A DNA stretch of 64,000 nucleotides, taken from assembly GCF_012641475.1 (NCBI RefSeq), contig NZ_JABAIL010000007.1, forward strand, positions 62,001 to 126,000. Direction: 5' to 3'. The number at the start of each line of letters is the position of its first letter. The first letter of the stretch is position 1. A program made the position numbers and the translations under genes. This document shows positions 53,934-62,434 of the stretch, piece by piece. Source of the stretch: Flammeovirga agarivorans (lineage in GTDB: Bacteria; Bacteroidota; Bacteroidia; Cytophagales; Flammeovirgaceae). The notes beneath the pieces are model-generated. The model was not told where the DNA came from, did not search any database, and was given only the letters and a program-made list of their open reading frames with translations.

Positions 53934-53964
53934 CAAAGGTACAAACCTCTTTAAAATCACCCAA
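53934..53964 (-). promoter_or_regulatory. Canonical promoter of hrpB
   Basis: On the minus strand, TTG (53964-53962), a 20-base spacer and TACCTTTG (53941-53934) match the Bacteroidota consensus. The GTG start at 53905 follows 28 bases later. It fixes the start codon and excludes the upstream ATG. Confidence 0.7.
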
Positions 53965-53994
53965 AATAGGGATTCTAAATGCTTTTGAATTCTG

Positions 53995-54002
53995 TATTTT
54001 TG
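53995..54002 (+). promoter_or_regulatory. -7 box of the response-regulator gene
   Basis: TATTTTTG matches TAnnTTTG exactly, 20 bases before the ATG at 54023. No TTG lies at the standard -33 distance. It overlaps the divergent hrpB promoter region. Confidence 0.5.
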
Positions 54003-54022
54003 TAATAAGAAATTACCTGAAG

Positions 54023-54634
54023 ATGAAAGAGCTAAATATACTAATTGTAGATGACCATATACTATTTTGTACCGGGATTGAACAATTATTAAAAAATTTA
54101 TTATCCGCAGAAGTTACTGTTTGCTTTAACCCAATTGATGCTTTAGACTTGAATTTATCTAGTTTTGATATCGCTTTGGTGGATTTAGATATGCCCGAAA
54201 TGAAGGGTTTTGAGTTTATTCAAAGAGCGAGAGAGCAATCCATGAATACTAAATATGTGATTGTTTCTATGCATAGTAAACCATCGATTGTTAGAAAAGT
54301 AATTAAACAAAAAATTGACGGTTATATCTTAAAAGATGATGAAATGAATACCTTTAAAGAGGGTATTAAATCTATCTTGAATGGGAACCAATATTTTACA
54401 CCTAGATTGCAAAACATCATCAATGTTGCTCAACCTCATTCCTCTAAAATATCTCCAAGAGAAGAAGAAATTATCAAATTAATTGCTGATGGATTAAGCA
54501 TGAAAGAAATCTCTGAAGTGTTGCATATCAGTCATGAAACAGTAAAGACTCATACAAAGAATGTTAGGTCTAAATTAAACTTAGATTCCAGAACTGACTT
54601 AATAAAATATGCAATTGAAAATTTGTTAGTATAA
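54023..54634 (+). CDS. NarL/FixJ-type response regulator
   Basis: A 203-residue response regulator. I start at 54023 (MKELNILIVDDH); the longer frame from 53918 overlaps both promoters. The receiver domain has the acidic pair D10/D11, phospho-acceptor D54 (ALVDLDMPE), the Ser of VIVSMHS and the Lys of YILKDDE. The C-terminal LuxR-type helix-turn-helix (SPREEEIIKLIADGLSMKEI, HETVKTHTKNVRSKL) binds DNA. The following two genes encode HisKA_3-type sensors, the usual partners of this class. Target genes are unknown. Confidence 0.9.
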   Translation: MKELNILIVDDHILFCTGIEQLLKNLLSAEVTVCFNPIDALDLNLSSFDIALVDLDMPEMKGFEFIQRAREQSMNTKYVIVSMHSKPSIVRKVIKQKIDGYILKDDEMNTFKEGIKSILNGNQYFTPRLQNIINVAQPHSSKISPREEEIIKLIADGLSMKEISEVLHISHETVKTHTKNVRSKLNLDSRTDLIKYAIENLLV

Positions 54635-54678
54635 TTTGTGTATATTGTGTTAACTAACATATTTTCTACACAATTAAG

Positions 54679-56502
54679 ATGAATTTTAAAGTATTAATTG
54701 CCTATTTACTTATTACTTTCTCTTGTTATTCGACTACACTTGCACAACTTATCGTTGCGCCTGAAATGTCTGGTCAAGACATCATAAATCAATTTGATTT
54801 TATTGATATTAATTTAGAAAAAAATCAATTTTCTGAGGTGATCAATAATGACCAAATTCAATGGCAATCCTTATCAGAAATCAAAGCAAGTTGGGGCCCT
54901 GGCTCTTCCTCTAAATTATTAAGACTTAAGTTTAAAAATACTCAAGAAGAGCCTTACAAACTTGTTATCAATTATGTGCTGATCCCTAAAATAAAAGCAT
55001 GGGTTTTTAACGAAGATACTACCTATTCCTATCAACTTGGATCAGAAAGTTCTTATTTCAATAAAGGCTCTGTTTATGCTGCATCAGGTTATGTTTTAGA
55101 CTTACCAAAACATGATTCTGAAGTATTTATATTTTTTCAAAATGAAGGTCACCCTGTCAATACCGGTATATATTTGTTTAAGGAGTCTTCTTTAAAGAAA
55201 ACAATTCATGATAAAACCATACTAACAAATATTTTTAGGGCAGTTTATTTACTGTTTGTGCTCGTATCAATACTCACTTTTATTGTGATAAAAGAGAAAA
55301 TATACCTCTACTACTTTATTCTTTACCTAGGGGCTATGTTACCGCTCGAAGCGGATTCAGGTCTGATATTATTAATCACAAAAAATGAGATTTTCACATA
55401 TGTGATACGAATTGTAGGAAATGCATTTTTTGTATGTTTCTCTTTATTATTTTATTCCAAGTTCGTTAAACTATATGGCAAACATTTACGATTTATCAAG
55501 AAGACAATCTTAGGATTTGTTATTGTTAATTCTATGATATTCTTATCGTTTATACTATTTAGTATTGATAATTATCTAGTAAATACAATATCAACCTATT
55601 TAAGTATTCTAATGTCATCTGCAAGTATCATTTTATCATTATTGATGATAGGAAGGTTTGCTTATAGAGGAACAAGGTTGGCAAAGTCATTATTTATTGC
55701 TCAGTTTATCAACTTCCTTCTTGGGTTTATGCTCTTTACAATACCATCGTTAGGTTTTAAAGATAGAGAGTTTATGACGATGTGGCTGACTTATTTCTTA
55801 AATGCTTTACAGGCGTTTATCTTCTTAATTTTTATGGTAATAGAGTTTGTCAATTCTGAAAAGGAGAAAAAGAAACTGAAGCTTTCAATTTTAGACATAA
55901 AAGATAAAAGCAACCACGCAATTATTGAAGGGGAACAAAAAGAAAGGCAAAGAATAAGTCAACGTTTAACGAAGGATATTACAACGAATTTACATGAGAT
56001 ATCCGATGCATATGACATCACAGAATCTAAAGATTTACTGCAGAATACTATAGATGAAGTACGAACGCTTAGTCATCATCTACTGTTACCCTCTTTTGAG
56101 GAAGATGAATTTGAAGACGTAATCTTAGATCTGTTTTCAAAATACAACAATACTACTTTAAAGTGCTTCTACCATATACGAGGTTGGGAGAATGTGAAAA
56201 TCAGTACACAACAACATATTTACAGGATTGTGCAAGAGGTATTAAATGTTTTAGAGTTGAACAAATTAAAAGGTAAACTCTATGTTCAATTTGTTGAAGT
56301 AGGACAGAAAGGTGTGATTTCTATAGAATGGAGTAGTGAGCATGAAAATTCAAAAGAACAATTCACTGAGATGGTCCATAATATTAAAATGAGAATATTT
56401 GCTATAGGGGCGAAATATGAGGACCAAAAGCAAGCCGGTGATTATTATTGTAGAATTTTTGATATAGAATTAAGTGATGAGGACTCTGTAATTAAAAGAT
56501 AA
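54679..56502 (+). CDS. 7TMR-DISM sensor with degenerate histidine kinase core (pseudokinase)
   Basis: A 607-residue membrane protein. After a signal peptide there is an extracellular 7TMR-DISM-like beta-sandwich (about 25-175), seven membrane helices (~180-395), a coiled coil and a HisKA_3-like segment. In active members the dimerisation helix reads E-R-x-R-I-x-x-x-L-H-D; here it is ERQRISQRLTKD, with T431 in place of the phospho-His. The ATPase region keeps the helix YRIVQEVLNVLELNK but lacks the Asn of the N box and the DxGxG and GxGL boxes. So it should neither phosphorylate itself nor bind ATP normally. It follows the response regulator by 44 bases and precedes an intact kinase of the same layout. 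Confidence 0.82.
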   Translation: MNFKVLIAYLLITFSCYSTTLAQLIVAPEMSGQDIINQFDFIDINLEKNQFSEVINNDQIQWQSLSEIKASWGPGSSSKLLRLKFKNTQEEPYKLVINYVLIPKIKAWVFNEDTTYSYQLGSESSYFNKGSVYAASGYVLDLPKHDSEVFIFFQNEGHPVNTGIYLFKESSLKKTIHDKTILTNIFRAVYLLFVLVSILTFIVIKEKIYLYYFILYLGAMLPLEADSGLILLITKNEIFTYVIRIVGNAFFVCFSLLFYSKFVKLYGKHLRFIKKTILGFVIVNSMIFLSFILFSIDNYLVNTISTYLSILMSSASIILSLLMIGRFAYRGTRLAKSLFIAQFINFLLGFMLFTIPSLGFKDREFMTMWLTYFLNALQAFIFLIFMVIEFVNSEKEKKKLKLSILDIKDKSNHAIIEGEQKERQRISQRLTKDITTNLHEISDAYDITESKDLLQNTIDEVRTLSHHLLLPSFEEDEFEDVILDLFSKYNNTTLKCFYHIRGWENVKISTQQHIYRIVQEVLNVLELNKLKGKLYVQFVEVGQKGVISIEWSSEHENSKEQFTEMVHNIKMRIFAIGAKYEDQKQAGDYYCRIFDIELSDEDSVIKR

Positions 56503-56505
56503 AAT

Positions 56506-56513
56506 TATATTTG
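56506..56513 (+). promoter_or_regulatory. Possible internal promoter for the second sensor kinase
   Basis: TATATTTG matches the -7 consensus exactly, 61 bases before the ATG at 56575. The -33 TTG is missing. It would let the active kinase be expressed apart from the pseudokinase. Confidence 0.35.
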
Positions 56514-56574
56514 TAGATAAATTATTACTCTTCCGCATTTTAACTACTCGTTTCTTCTTTACTGTGTTATTTAT

Positions 56575-58365
56575 ATGATTAACTTAAGGATATATATTTT
56601 CTTTTTACTACTTCCTACCTCCTTTGTAACGAAGGCTGCTGGTATCTCATTTTCTTTTTATTCATTGAATAATCAGGAAGAGTTATCACTAATGGAAGTT
56701 GAGGAACAGAATAATATATGGACTGAAGAAGAACCCTACTTAATGCATGATGGCGGAAATATCACAAGATGGTATAAGGTTGAGATTTCTTCAAAATCCA
56801 ATAGTATTTATTACCTAACTGTAGAAGTTCCTATATTCAACACATTGCAGATTTATGAAAAATCAAACCTAGAGAAAGGATTTAAAAATTATAATTGCAG
56901 TATAGGAGTGACGGATGGTATAGAGATTGACCAAGAATTTGGAGTTCCTATTCAATTTAAAGAGGGTGAACAAAAAGTCTTTTATTTTAAAATACAATCT
57001 TACAGTACTTTTTTGTCGAGTAAAATAGATTTTGTAACACCCAACACTTATCAAGATAATTTAGAAAATAAGTTTCTTTTTAAACAGACATCTAGAGTAA
57101 TCATTTGTGGTTTATTATTTCTAGCCGCTTTATTAGGTGTAATTTCAAGCCTTCGAATTTATCTCTATAATCTCATTGGAATTTTTGGGGCTATTATTTT
57201 TGCAGAGTCAGAAATTGGTTATTTCTTAACGTTTTTATCTGGAGAGAATGAGATCTTTATTTATGATATTAGAATTATAGGTAATGGTCTTTTTGTCATC
57301 TTTAGTACTGTCTTTAATTACAAGATTATCTTCTCAGAAAACCAACCAATTCCGAAGGATCTAAAAATAATCATAGCACTTCAAGTTGCATTAACGATTA
57401 TCGTATTGATTGTGCAACATTTTGTATTGGTAGAGAATGTTACCTTAAGGCTTTTGGTTCAGATGTCGATTTCTTTAGCGTTATTGAACTTTATCCTAAA
57501 TATCAGATACATTTATATAGGTTGTAGACAAAAGATCCCAGCAGCGAAAATTGCATTCTTTTGTTATGTATCAACAGTACTATTATTGACCTTCTTTGTA
57601 TCCATGCCACATCTAGGTATTCTTCCACATTTTCTAGCAATAGATTATGTCTATTATATGATTCTTACGTTTGATACGGGTACTTTTTTCTTACTTCTTC
57701 TTCAGTTTGTTTATTCAAAATATAGACAAAAATCAATACTTGAATTAGAAGAACAACAACTTTTACAACAGTATTCAAAAGCTATTATTAAAGGTAAAGA
57801 GAAGGAGAGAATCCGTATTGGTAGAGAATTGCATGACTTTGTAGGTGGAAACCTTTCTTTAATTAATAAAGCACAAAATTTATCTCAAGAAGAGATTAAA
57901 GAAATTCTAAAAATGACAGCTACAGAAGTAGAAGAATTGTCACAGGGTCTTATGAAAGAAGAAATGATTGATAAGGTTACTTTCGAAACTCTATTCTTTA
58001 ATCTTGTGGAAAGGTTTCATACAGAGAAAATGCACTGTTTCGTTCAATTTGAAGGAGAGGACTTTGATAGTATTCCTCCAGTTTTTATCAACCAATTGTA
58101 TAGAATTTCTCAAGAACTTCTATCTAATGCCAAAAAGCATAGTATGGCGAGTTTATTAATTATCGTCTTCAAAATAGATACCCGAAAAAATAAACTATCG
58201 ATTCATTATAACGACAATGGTATAGGACTACCTGTGGAAAAAAGTAAGACAAAAGGCATGGGTATGATGAATATTACAAATAGAGTAAAAGAAATCGGAG
58301 GTTATCTCACTATTACATCCAATACAGGAGGAACAAATATTATTATTTCTGAAATTTCTCTTTAA
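56575..58365 (+). CDS. 7TMR-DISM sensor histidine kinase, intact
   Basis: A 596-residue membrane kinase of the same plan as its neighbour: signal peptide, extracellular 7TMR-DISM-like domain (with WYKVEISSKSNSIYYL and IFNTLQIYEKS), seven membrane helices, coiled coil, HisKA_3 and HATPase. The catalytic parts are complete: EKERIRIGRELHDFVGG with phospho-acceptor H420, N box YRISQELLSNAKKHS, G1 box YNDNGIGLP and G2 region KGMGMMNITNRVKEIGG. It should phosphorylate the NarL-type regulator encoded upstream. A role with the adjacent pseudokinase, as a heterodimer or alternative sensor, is inferred. Confidence 0.9.
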   Translation: MINLRIYIFFLLLPTSFVTKAAGISFSFYSLNNQEELSLMEVEEQNNIWTEEEPYLMHDGGNITRWYKVEISSKSNSIYYLTVEVPIFNTLQIYEKSNLEKGFKNYNCSIGVTDGIEIDQEFGVPIQFKEGEQKVFYFKIQSYSTFLSSKIDFVTPNTYQDNLENKFLFKQTSRVIICGLLFLAALLGVISSLRIYLYNLIGIFGAIIFAESEIGYFLTFLSGENEIFIYDIRIIGNGLFVIFSTVFNYKIIFSENQPIPKDLKIIIALQVALTIIVLIVQHFVLVENVTLRLLVQMSISLALLNFILNIRYIYIGCRQKIPAAKIAFFCYVSTVLLLTFFVSMPHLGILPHFLAIDYVYYMILTFDTGTFFLLLLQFVYSKYRQKSILELEEQQLLQQYSKAIIKGKEKERIRIGRELHDFVGGNLSLINKAQNLSQEEIKEILKMTATEVEELSQGLMKEEMIDKVTFETLFFNLVERFHTEKMHCFVQFEGEDFDSIPPVFINQLYRISQELLSNAKKHSMASLLIIVFKIDTRKNKLSIHYNDNGIGLPVEKSKTKGMGMMNITNRVKEIGGYLTITSNTGGTNIIISEISL

Positions 58366-58435
58366 AATTCTAAATCAGTATTTGTTGTGCAGAGGATATG
58401 CATTAAATTAAATCTTGAAGCCAAGATGATATAAA

Positions 58436-59440
58436 ATGCCTATAAATAAAAATGCACAAATCCGTTATAATACTTTAGACCGTTGTTTTAGTAACTCCGG
58501 TAAAAGGTATTTTTTGGAAGATTTGATTGAAGAGTGCAATAAAGCTTTGAGTGAGTTAGATCCAAATTCTTCTGGTATCCGCAAAAGACAGATTTATGAT
58601 GATATCCGTTTTATGGAAAGTGAAGCAGGGTATAAGGTTGATTTGCTAAAGGAGAAATACGGACGAAAAACCTATTATCGATATAAAAACCCTAAGTTTT
58701 CTATATCAAATCAACCAATAAATGAAAAAGAAGCCAATCAGCTGAGAAGTGCTTTAACCGTACTTAGTAGGTTCGAAGGGTTACCACAATTTGAGTGGGT
58801 GAAAGAATTGAAGACAAAATTAGAATCAACATTTGTCTTAGAGTCTGATGTAGAGATCATTGGTTTTGATAGTAATATTGATCTGGTAGGACTCGAATAC
58901 CTTGCCGAATTATTTGATGCTATCTATTATAAAAAAGTAATAGACATAAAATATAAACCGTTTAGTGATGGAGAAATTATTGACTTTACAATTCACCCAT
59001 ACTACCTGAAGCAGTACAATAATAGATGGTTCCTCTTAGGACAAGACGAACGTTTTTCGACAATAACTAATATTGCCCTGGATAGGATTGAAGCGGTAAC
59101 ATTGATTGAGAAGAATTATGTTGAGAACATAAATATTGATTTCAATGAGTTTTTTGAAGACATCATTGGTGTAACAAGAAATGATGCCCCCTCAATACTG
59201 ATCGAGTTTTTTGTTGAAAAAGAAAGGGCTGATTATGTAAAAACCAAGCCTTTACATGGTACCCAAAAGCTAAAACAGGAGGATGAAAGAGGCTCAACAT
59301 TTTCTATTGACGTAATCCCTAATAAAGAATTGGAAACTCAAATATTTTCTTTTGGTGACGCTTTGACTGTGCTATCTCCTGCATCATTTCGAGAGAAAAT
59401 GAAAGAAAGGATTGAAAGACTATTTAGAGCTTACAAGTAA
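58436..59440 (+). CDS. WYL-domain transcriptional regulator
   Basis: A 334-residue protein with an N-terminal winged helix-turn-helix (about 1-75, ending RKRQIYDDIRFMESEAG), a linker, a WYL domain (~155-225) with HPYYLKQYNNRWFLLGQDE, and the C-terminal WCX extension (~235-334, FRKM-like SFREKMKERIERLFRAYK). WYL regulators bind nucleic-acid or nucleotide ligands and often control DNA-repair or defence genes. Here it stands between a sensor kinase gene and an unrelated convergent gene, so its targets are not indicated by context. No defence genes are adjacent. Confidence 0.88.
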   Translation: MPINKNAQIRYNTLDRCFSNSGKRYFLEDLIEECNKALSELDPNSSGIRKRQIYDDIRFMESEAGYKVDLLKEKYGRKTYYRYKNPKFSISNQPINEKEANQLRSALTVLSRFEGLPQFEWVKELKTKLESTFVLESDVEIIGFDSNIDLVGLEYLAELFDAIYYKKVIDIKYKPFSDGEIIDFTIHPYYLKQYNNRWFLLGQDERFSTITNIALDRIEAVTLIEKNYVENINIDFNEFFEDIIGVTRNDAPSILIEFFVEKERADYVKTKPLHGTQKLKQEDERGSTFSIDVIPNKELETQIFSFGDALTVLSPASFREKMKERIERLFRAYK

Positions 59441-59478
59441 AATATCCTACCTTCATTTATTAGATAGGATATTTTACG
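59439..59478. terminator. Bidirectional terminator after the WYL regulator
   Basis: AAAATATCCTA (59439-59449) pairs with TAGGATATTTT (59465-59475). The left arm overlaps the last two bases of the WYL stop codon; on the other strand it ends the gene stopping at 59493. Confidence 0.75.
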
Positions 59479-59492
59479 TATTACAGTTTGTA

Positions 59493-60203
59493 TTATGAAG
59501 CAGTATGTAATAGATTCCCTTTGAGTCGTTTGTTAGTAGCATCATTACCAATAAATATATTGAATAATGCTTTTGGAAACGCCTTGTCTTGCACATCCAT
59601 AACTTTTTGGGAGTTTTTGTAAATAATTACTCTATTTTCTCCCAAAAACGTTAATCTGTAGTGGTCTTCCAATAGATTTTTATCTTCAAATAATTGAATG
59701 AATTCTTCAATATACCCATGGTAATCATCGGTATTCCCTCTATTGGCTCCATCAAATGCTTTCTCAAAGAAGTTAACTGATTCCACAAAATTACTAGGTA
59801 ATGCTACATCAGCATTTTTTACGTTACTAATTAGTGTCGTGATTTCACCTTTCTTCAGTAAGTCTTTATTTTCTTCATGCAAGTTTTTGATCTCATCAAT
59901 CGTTTTTTGAGATTGAAATTGTGTGGTTGTGACAACGAGTTCAAAAATTTTTGTATCCTCAGAATAGATGATTTTTACAGGGTCATCACTTTTCTCTTTT
60001 ACATAAAGGCCACAAGCGAATAACTTATGTACACCTTGAATATAACTACCCTCTCCATTTAGTATAAATTTATCATTTTCAATTGTTACTTGATCTGGAA
60101 AATCAATATTGAAAAGTAAGTTCACTTTATAGGAAGTTTGTGCGAAAGAATTGGTTAAAATAATTGCCCCTAAAAAAGTGAGTACAAAAAATCGACGTAT
60201 CAT
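59493..60203 (-). CDS. Secreted chalcone-isomerase-like protein
   Basis: A 236-residue periplasmic protein of the bacterial chalcone-isomerase-like family. I start at 60203 (MIRRFFVLTFLGAIILTNSF), which is a standard signal peptide; the frame continues upstream but adds polar residues ahead of it. Family features: FILNGEGSYIQGVHKLFACGLYV near the N-terminus (the G-x-G-x-R-x-K equivalent is GSYIQGVHKL), and the lower part FEKAFDGANRG, FLGENRVIIYKNSQKV and PKALFNIFIGNDATNKRLKG. Catalysis of the plant reaction is unlikely; bacterial members are thought to bind lipids. It converges on the WYL gene. Confidence 0.7.
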   Translation of the reverse strand: MIRRFFVLTFLGAIILTNSFAQTSYKVNLLFNIDFPDQVTIENDKFILNGEGSYIQGVHKLFACGLYVKEKSDDPVKIIYSEDTKIFELVVTTTQFQSQKTIDEIKNLHEENKDLLKKGEITTLISNVKNADVALPSNFVESVNFFEKAFDGANRGNTDDYHGYIEEFIQLFEDKNLLEDHYRLTFLGENRVIIYKNSQKVMDVQDKAFPKALFNIFIGNDATNKRLKGNLLHTAS

Positions 60204-60414
60204 AAAAGTTAAGTACTTATTTAGAATATTAAATCTGGATAATTCATTTTTTTCGTGTTGCAAATTACATGAAACCGATTAGATAAATTTGATGATGATC
60301 GTCACTTAAATATGTTTATGTATAAACAATAATAAAAACTAATACCTCTTAATGATTATTATTACACATTGTACTATTGCGATGTTCCTTATTCTTTTGT
60401 GATATTAAATTTTA

Positions 60415-60654
60415 ATGACTCATCGCTATATGAACGGTATAATTAAATTAGTATTAGACACTATAGAGAGAGAAGGTAAGGCTACTTTTTCTTATGAATT
60501 TCTTGTTTCATCATTTAAATCACAATTTATCGAAGAAGGATTAGAGCTCTCTATTTTAGAATTCAACAAATGGTTGGTACAAAGTAGAGAAGAATTTGGT
60601 GTTATATATGAGAGTGATATCAATAACGAATATTATACTTTTAGAAGAATATAA
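60415..60654 (+). CDS. Small hypothetical protein, 79 residues
   Basis: A soluble, helix-rich small protein (FSYEFLVSSFKSQFIEEG, LSILEFNKWLVQSREEFGVI). A second ATG five codons in (MNGIIKLVLDTIERE) is an equally good start. It resembles a small winged-helix or helical-bundle protein but matches no family I know. It stands alone. Confidence 0.45.
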   Translation: MTHRYMNGIIKLVLDTIEREGKATFSYEFLVSSFKSQFIEEGLELSILEFNKWLVQSREEFGVIYESDINNEYYTFRRI

Positions 60655-60888
60655 AGATAGAAAAGACTCATTTAACCTCAATGGATAAAGAGTGTGTGTT
60701 GTTATTTAAATTATTGAAAAAATAGTGATTTTTATCGTTTTTTATTGATAACATAAATATGATATACTTTGTAATACTATATTTCTATTGATTTTCAACT
60801 TCACAATCCATATTTACAAAAATTACTATGGCTGTATAGTTATCATATAATGCATAAAAGCAGTTTAGTAATTAGCCTTCTAAATTTA

Positions 60889-61290
60889 TTAATGATTGAA
60901 CCATTCAAAAGCATCTAACTCATCAGTAAAATATTTCGTTTGTAACGGTCCGGGTATACTCTCTAGTTCTAGAAACTCATTATTCAAAATCTCACTGTGT
61001 TTACTTTGAGATGTAATCCATGCCAATTTGTGCGTACCAGCTTGTCTCATAGATGATGCAATTTTAGTATTGAACCAACCTAAGTTATTTTGAACAACCG
61101 ATAGGCTATCATTAGTGTTGCAGACCAAGACAAATTTAGGTTTAAGTTTTTCCATAAGCATCAATTGATGCTGTGTTTCAGAAAGATAGTCTTTTTCTTG
61201 AGTTTCATTATTTATAGAAAAGTATATACGCATTAGCCTCTTCATCTGATCCCAGTGTAAAGAGTAGCATTTTCCTGACGTTAAGCACAT
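60889..61290 (-). CDS. STAS/SpoIIAA-like small protein (second of a pair)
   Basis: A 133-residue protein. The start at 61290 is supported because its first 25 residues align with the start of the paralogue encoded just upstream (CYSLHWDQMKRLMRIYF against FHKVEWNKDEKVLKTTWF). It also shares FVLVCNTNDSLSVVQNN, LGWFNTKIASSMRQAGTHKLAW and the end DELDAFEWFN. This is the pattern of small STAS/SEC14-like proteins of Bacteroidota. They are thought to be switches or binding modules, but no partner is known. The gene lies 17 bases after the paralogue, in the same transcript. Confidence 0.55.
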   Translation of the reverse strand: MCLTSGKCYSLHWDQMKRLMRIYFSINNETQEKDYLSETQHQLMLMEKLKPKFVLVCNTNDSLSVVQNNLGWFNTKIASSMRQAGTHKLAWITSQSKHSEILNNEFLELESIPGPLQTKYFTDELDAFEWFNH

Positions 61291-61307
61291 GGGTTATTTA
61301 TAGGTTA

Positions 61308-61718
61308 TTATTCATTGAGCCATTCTAAGGCTTCTTCTTCTGTAGTAAAGTGTTTGATTTTAAATGGAGCTTGGTCATTAGCGTCATCCATCACTTGATC
61401 GAAAGATACTTGAGCGAAAAAATCTTCAGAAACAATCCAAGCCATCTTCTCTAAAGGAATGATATTAAGGACTTTCACAAATCTTTCATTAATCCAATCC
61501 TGAGTAGCAGGTAAGACGTTGTAATACGCTTCTTTAGTATCTACTAACATTTTTTCAGGAGCATATAATTGATTTATATCAATCTGTCTCACTACTTCTT
61601 GTCTGTAAACTTCTTCCTCCATGTCAATTGGAGTAAACCAAGTAGTCTTTAAAACCTTCTCGTCTTTATTCCATTCAACTTTATGAAAATCTGTAGTGTA
61701 GATAACTTCGTAGCTCAT
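61308..61718 (-). CDS. STAS/SpoIIAA-like small protein (first of a pair)
   Basis: A 136-residue soluble alpha/beta protein: strands at HKVEWNKDEKVLKTTWF, KMLVDTKEAYYNV and EKMAWIVSEDFFAQVSF, then the C-terminal helix TTEEEALEWLNE. It belongs to the same small family as the next gene on this strand. The E-A-L-E-W-L end is typical of the SpoIIAA-like group. Regulatory role inferred, partner unknown. Confidence 0.55.
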   Translation of the reverse strand: MSYEVIYTTDFHKVEWNKDEKVLKTTWFTPIDMEEEVYRQEVVRQIDINQLYAPEKMLVDTKEAYYNVLPATQDWINERFVKVLNIIPLEKMAWIVSEDFFAQVSFDQVMDDANDQAPFKIKHFTTEEEALEWLNE

Positions 61719-62009
61719 GCTTTTTATAAAATTTAAAATCTGAAGTGATAAAAGTATTAATAACTAGAATGAAGAAAAAATAATTTTACCGGAAATAAAA
61801 GTTTTATAGAAATAGTGAAAATAATTGTACCAATTTGAAAATTAAACTATTTCTAGTTTGGTCTAAATAAGGAAGCTTTTGACCCTTTGAAGGAAATCAT
61901 GCTTTAAAAACAACGCGTATAAGTAAATGTAACAAATCAAAAACAGATTACCAATTAGAAATAAAAGATGTTTTTGAAACTATAATAACCCAGAATAACT
62001 ACTATCACA

Positions 62010-62028
62010 GGCACAACGATGTTGTGCC
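62010..62028 (+). repeat. GC-rich 8-bp hairpin
   Basis: GGCACAAC and GTTGTGCC flank a three-base loop (GAT). It is unusually GC-rich for this region and stands about 105 bases before a terminator, as in structured small RNAs. Confidence 0.5.
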
Positions 62029-62134
62029 GAAGATTTTGAATAAGAATAATAATGATGTTTTGATAATTGATAATGATAACTATACTACTGGAGTAATACC
62101 CCTAGATTCTAGCGATTTACTTAAAGATGTTTTG

Positions 62135-62170
62135 TACTCCACCCTTAGCGGGGTGGAGTATTTTATTTTA
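62135..62170 (+). terminator. Terminator of an unidentified plus-strand transcript
   Basis: TACTCCACCC (62135-62144) pairs with GGGTGGAGTA (62151-62160), loop TTAGCG, tail TTTTATTTTA. No normal gene lies upstream on this strand nearer than 60654, so it should end a small RNA or small gene. Confidence 0.7.
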
Positions 62171-62279
62171 CGAAAAACTTTAATGAAGTCCTGAAAAAAA
62201 TATTTCAAAAATGAAATAAGTTGAAAACTAGAACTTTATACTAAAACCTTAAATTTCAATATGATTTGATAGGGTTTTT

Positions 62280-62333
62280 ATGTTAAGAGGAATAGAATTT
62301 GATAGAAGCAAAATATTAGAAGAGTACAATTAA
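62280..62333 (+). CDS. Possible 17-codon peptide directly before a terminator
   Basis: ATG at 62280 opens MLRGIEFDRSKILEEYN and stops exactly where the terminator stem begins. The peptide is charged and not hydrophobic. There is no recognised promoter. It may be a tiny gene, a leader peptide or chance. Confidence 0.2.
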   Translation: MLRGIEFDRSKILEEYN

Positions 62334-62360
62334 AACTACCCCTATGGGTAGTTTTTTTTA
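62333..62360 (+). terminator. Strong terminator
   Basis: AAACTACCC (62333-62341) pairs with GGGTAGTTT (62346-62354) around a four-base loop, followed by more T. It ends a short transcript of unknown content. Confidence 0.8.
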
Positions 62361-62434
62361 TGCCCTAATGCAGTATGTTTGTTCTAACAAAATGATGACA
62401 TAATCATACCAACTCCTTTTCATAAGAAATATTT

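Larger units (their letters stand above)
61883..62194 (+). pseudogene. Open frame of 103 codons lacking a start, possible gene remnant or chance frame
   Basis: Between TGA at 61880 and TGA at 62192 the frame is open but has no ATG until its last few codons. The translation is hydrophilic (e.g. YQLEIKDVFETIITQ, VLIIDNDNYTTGVIPLDSS). A strong terminator-like hairpin (62135-62170) lies inside its 3' end, which argues against an intact gene. In DNA this AT-rich such a frame can arise by chance. Confidence 0.2.

Noticed and set aside
58436-59440. WYL regulator considered as a sign of a defence island
   Set aside because: Neighbours are a sensor kinase and a chalcone-isomerase-like protein; no nuclease, reverse transcriptase, methylase or abortive-infection gene is near.
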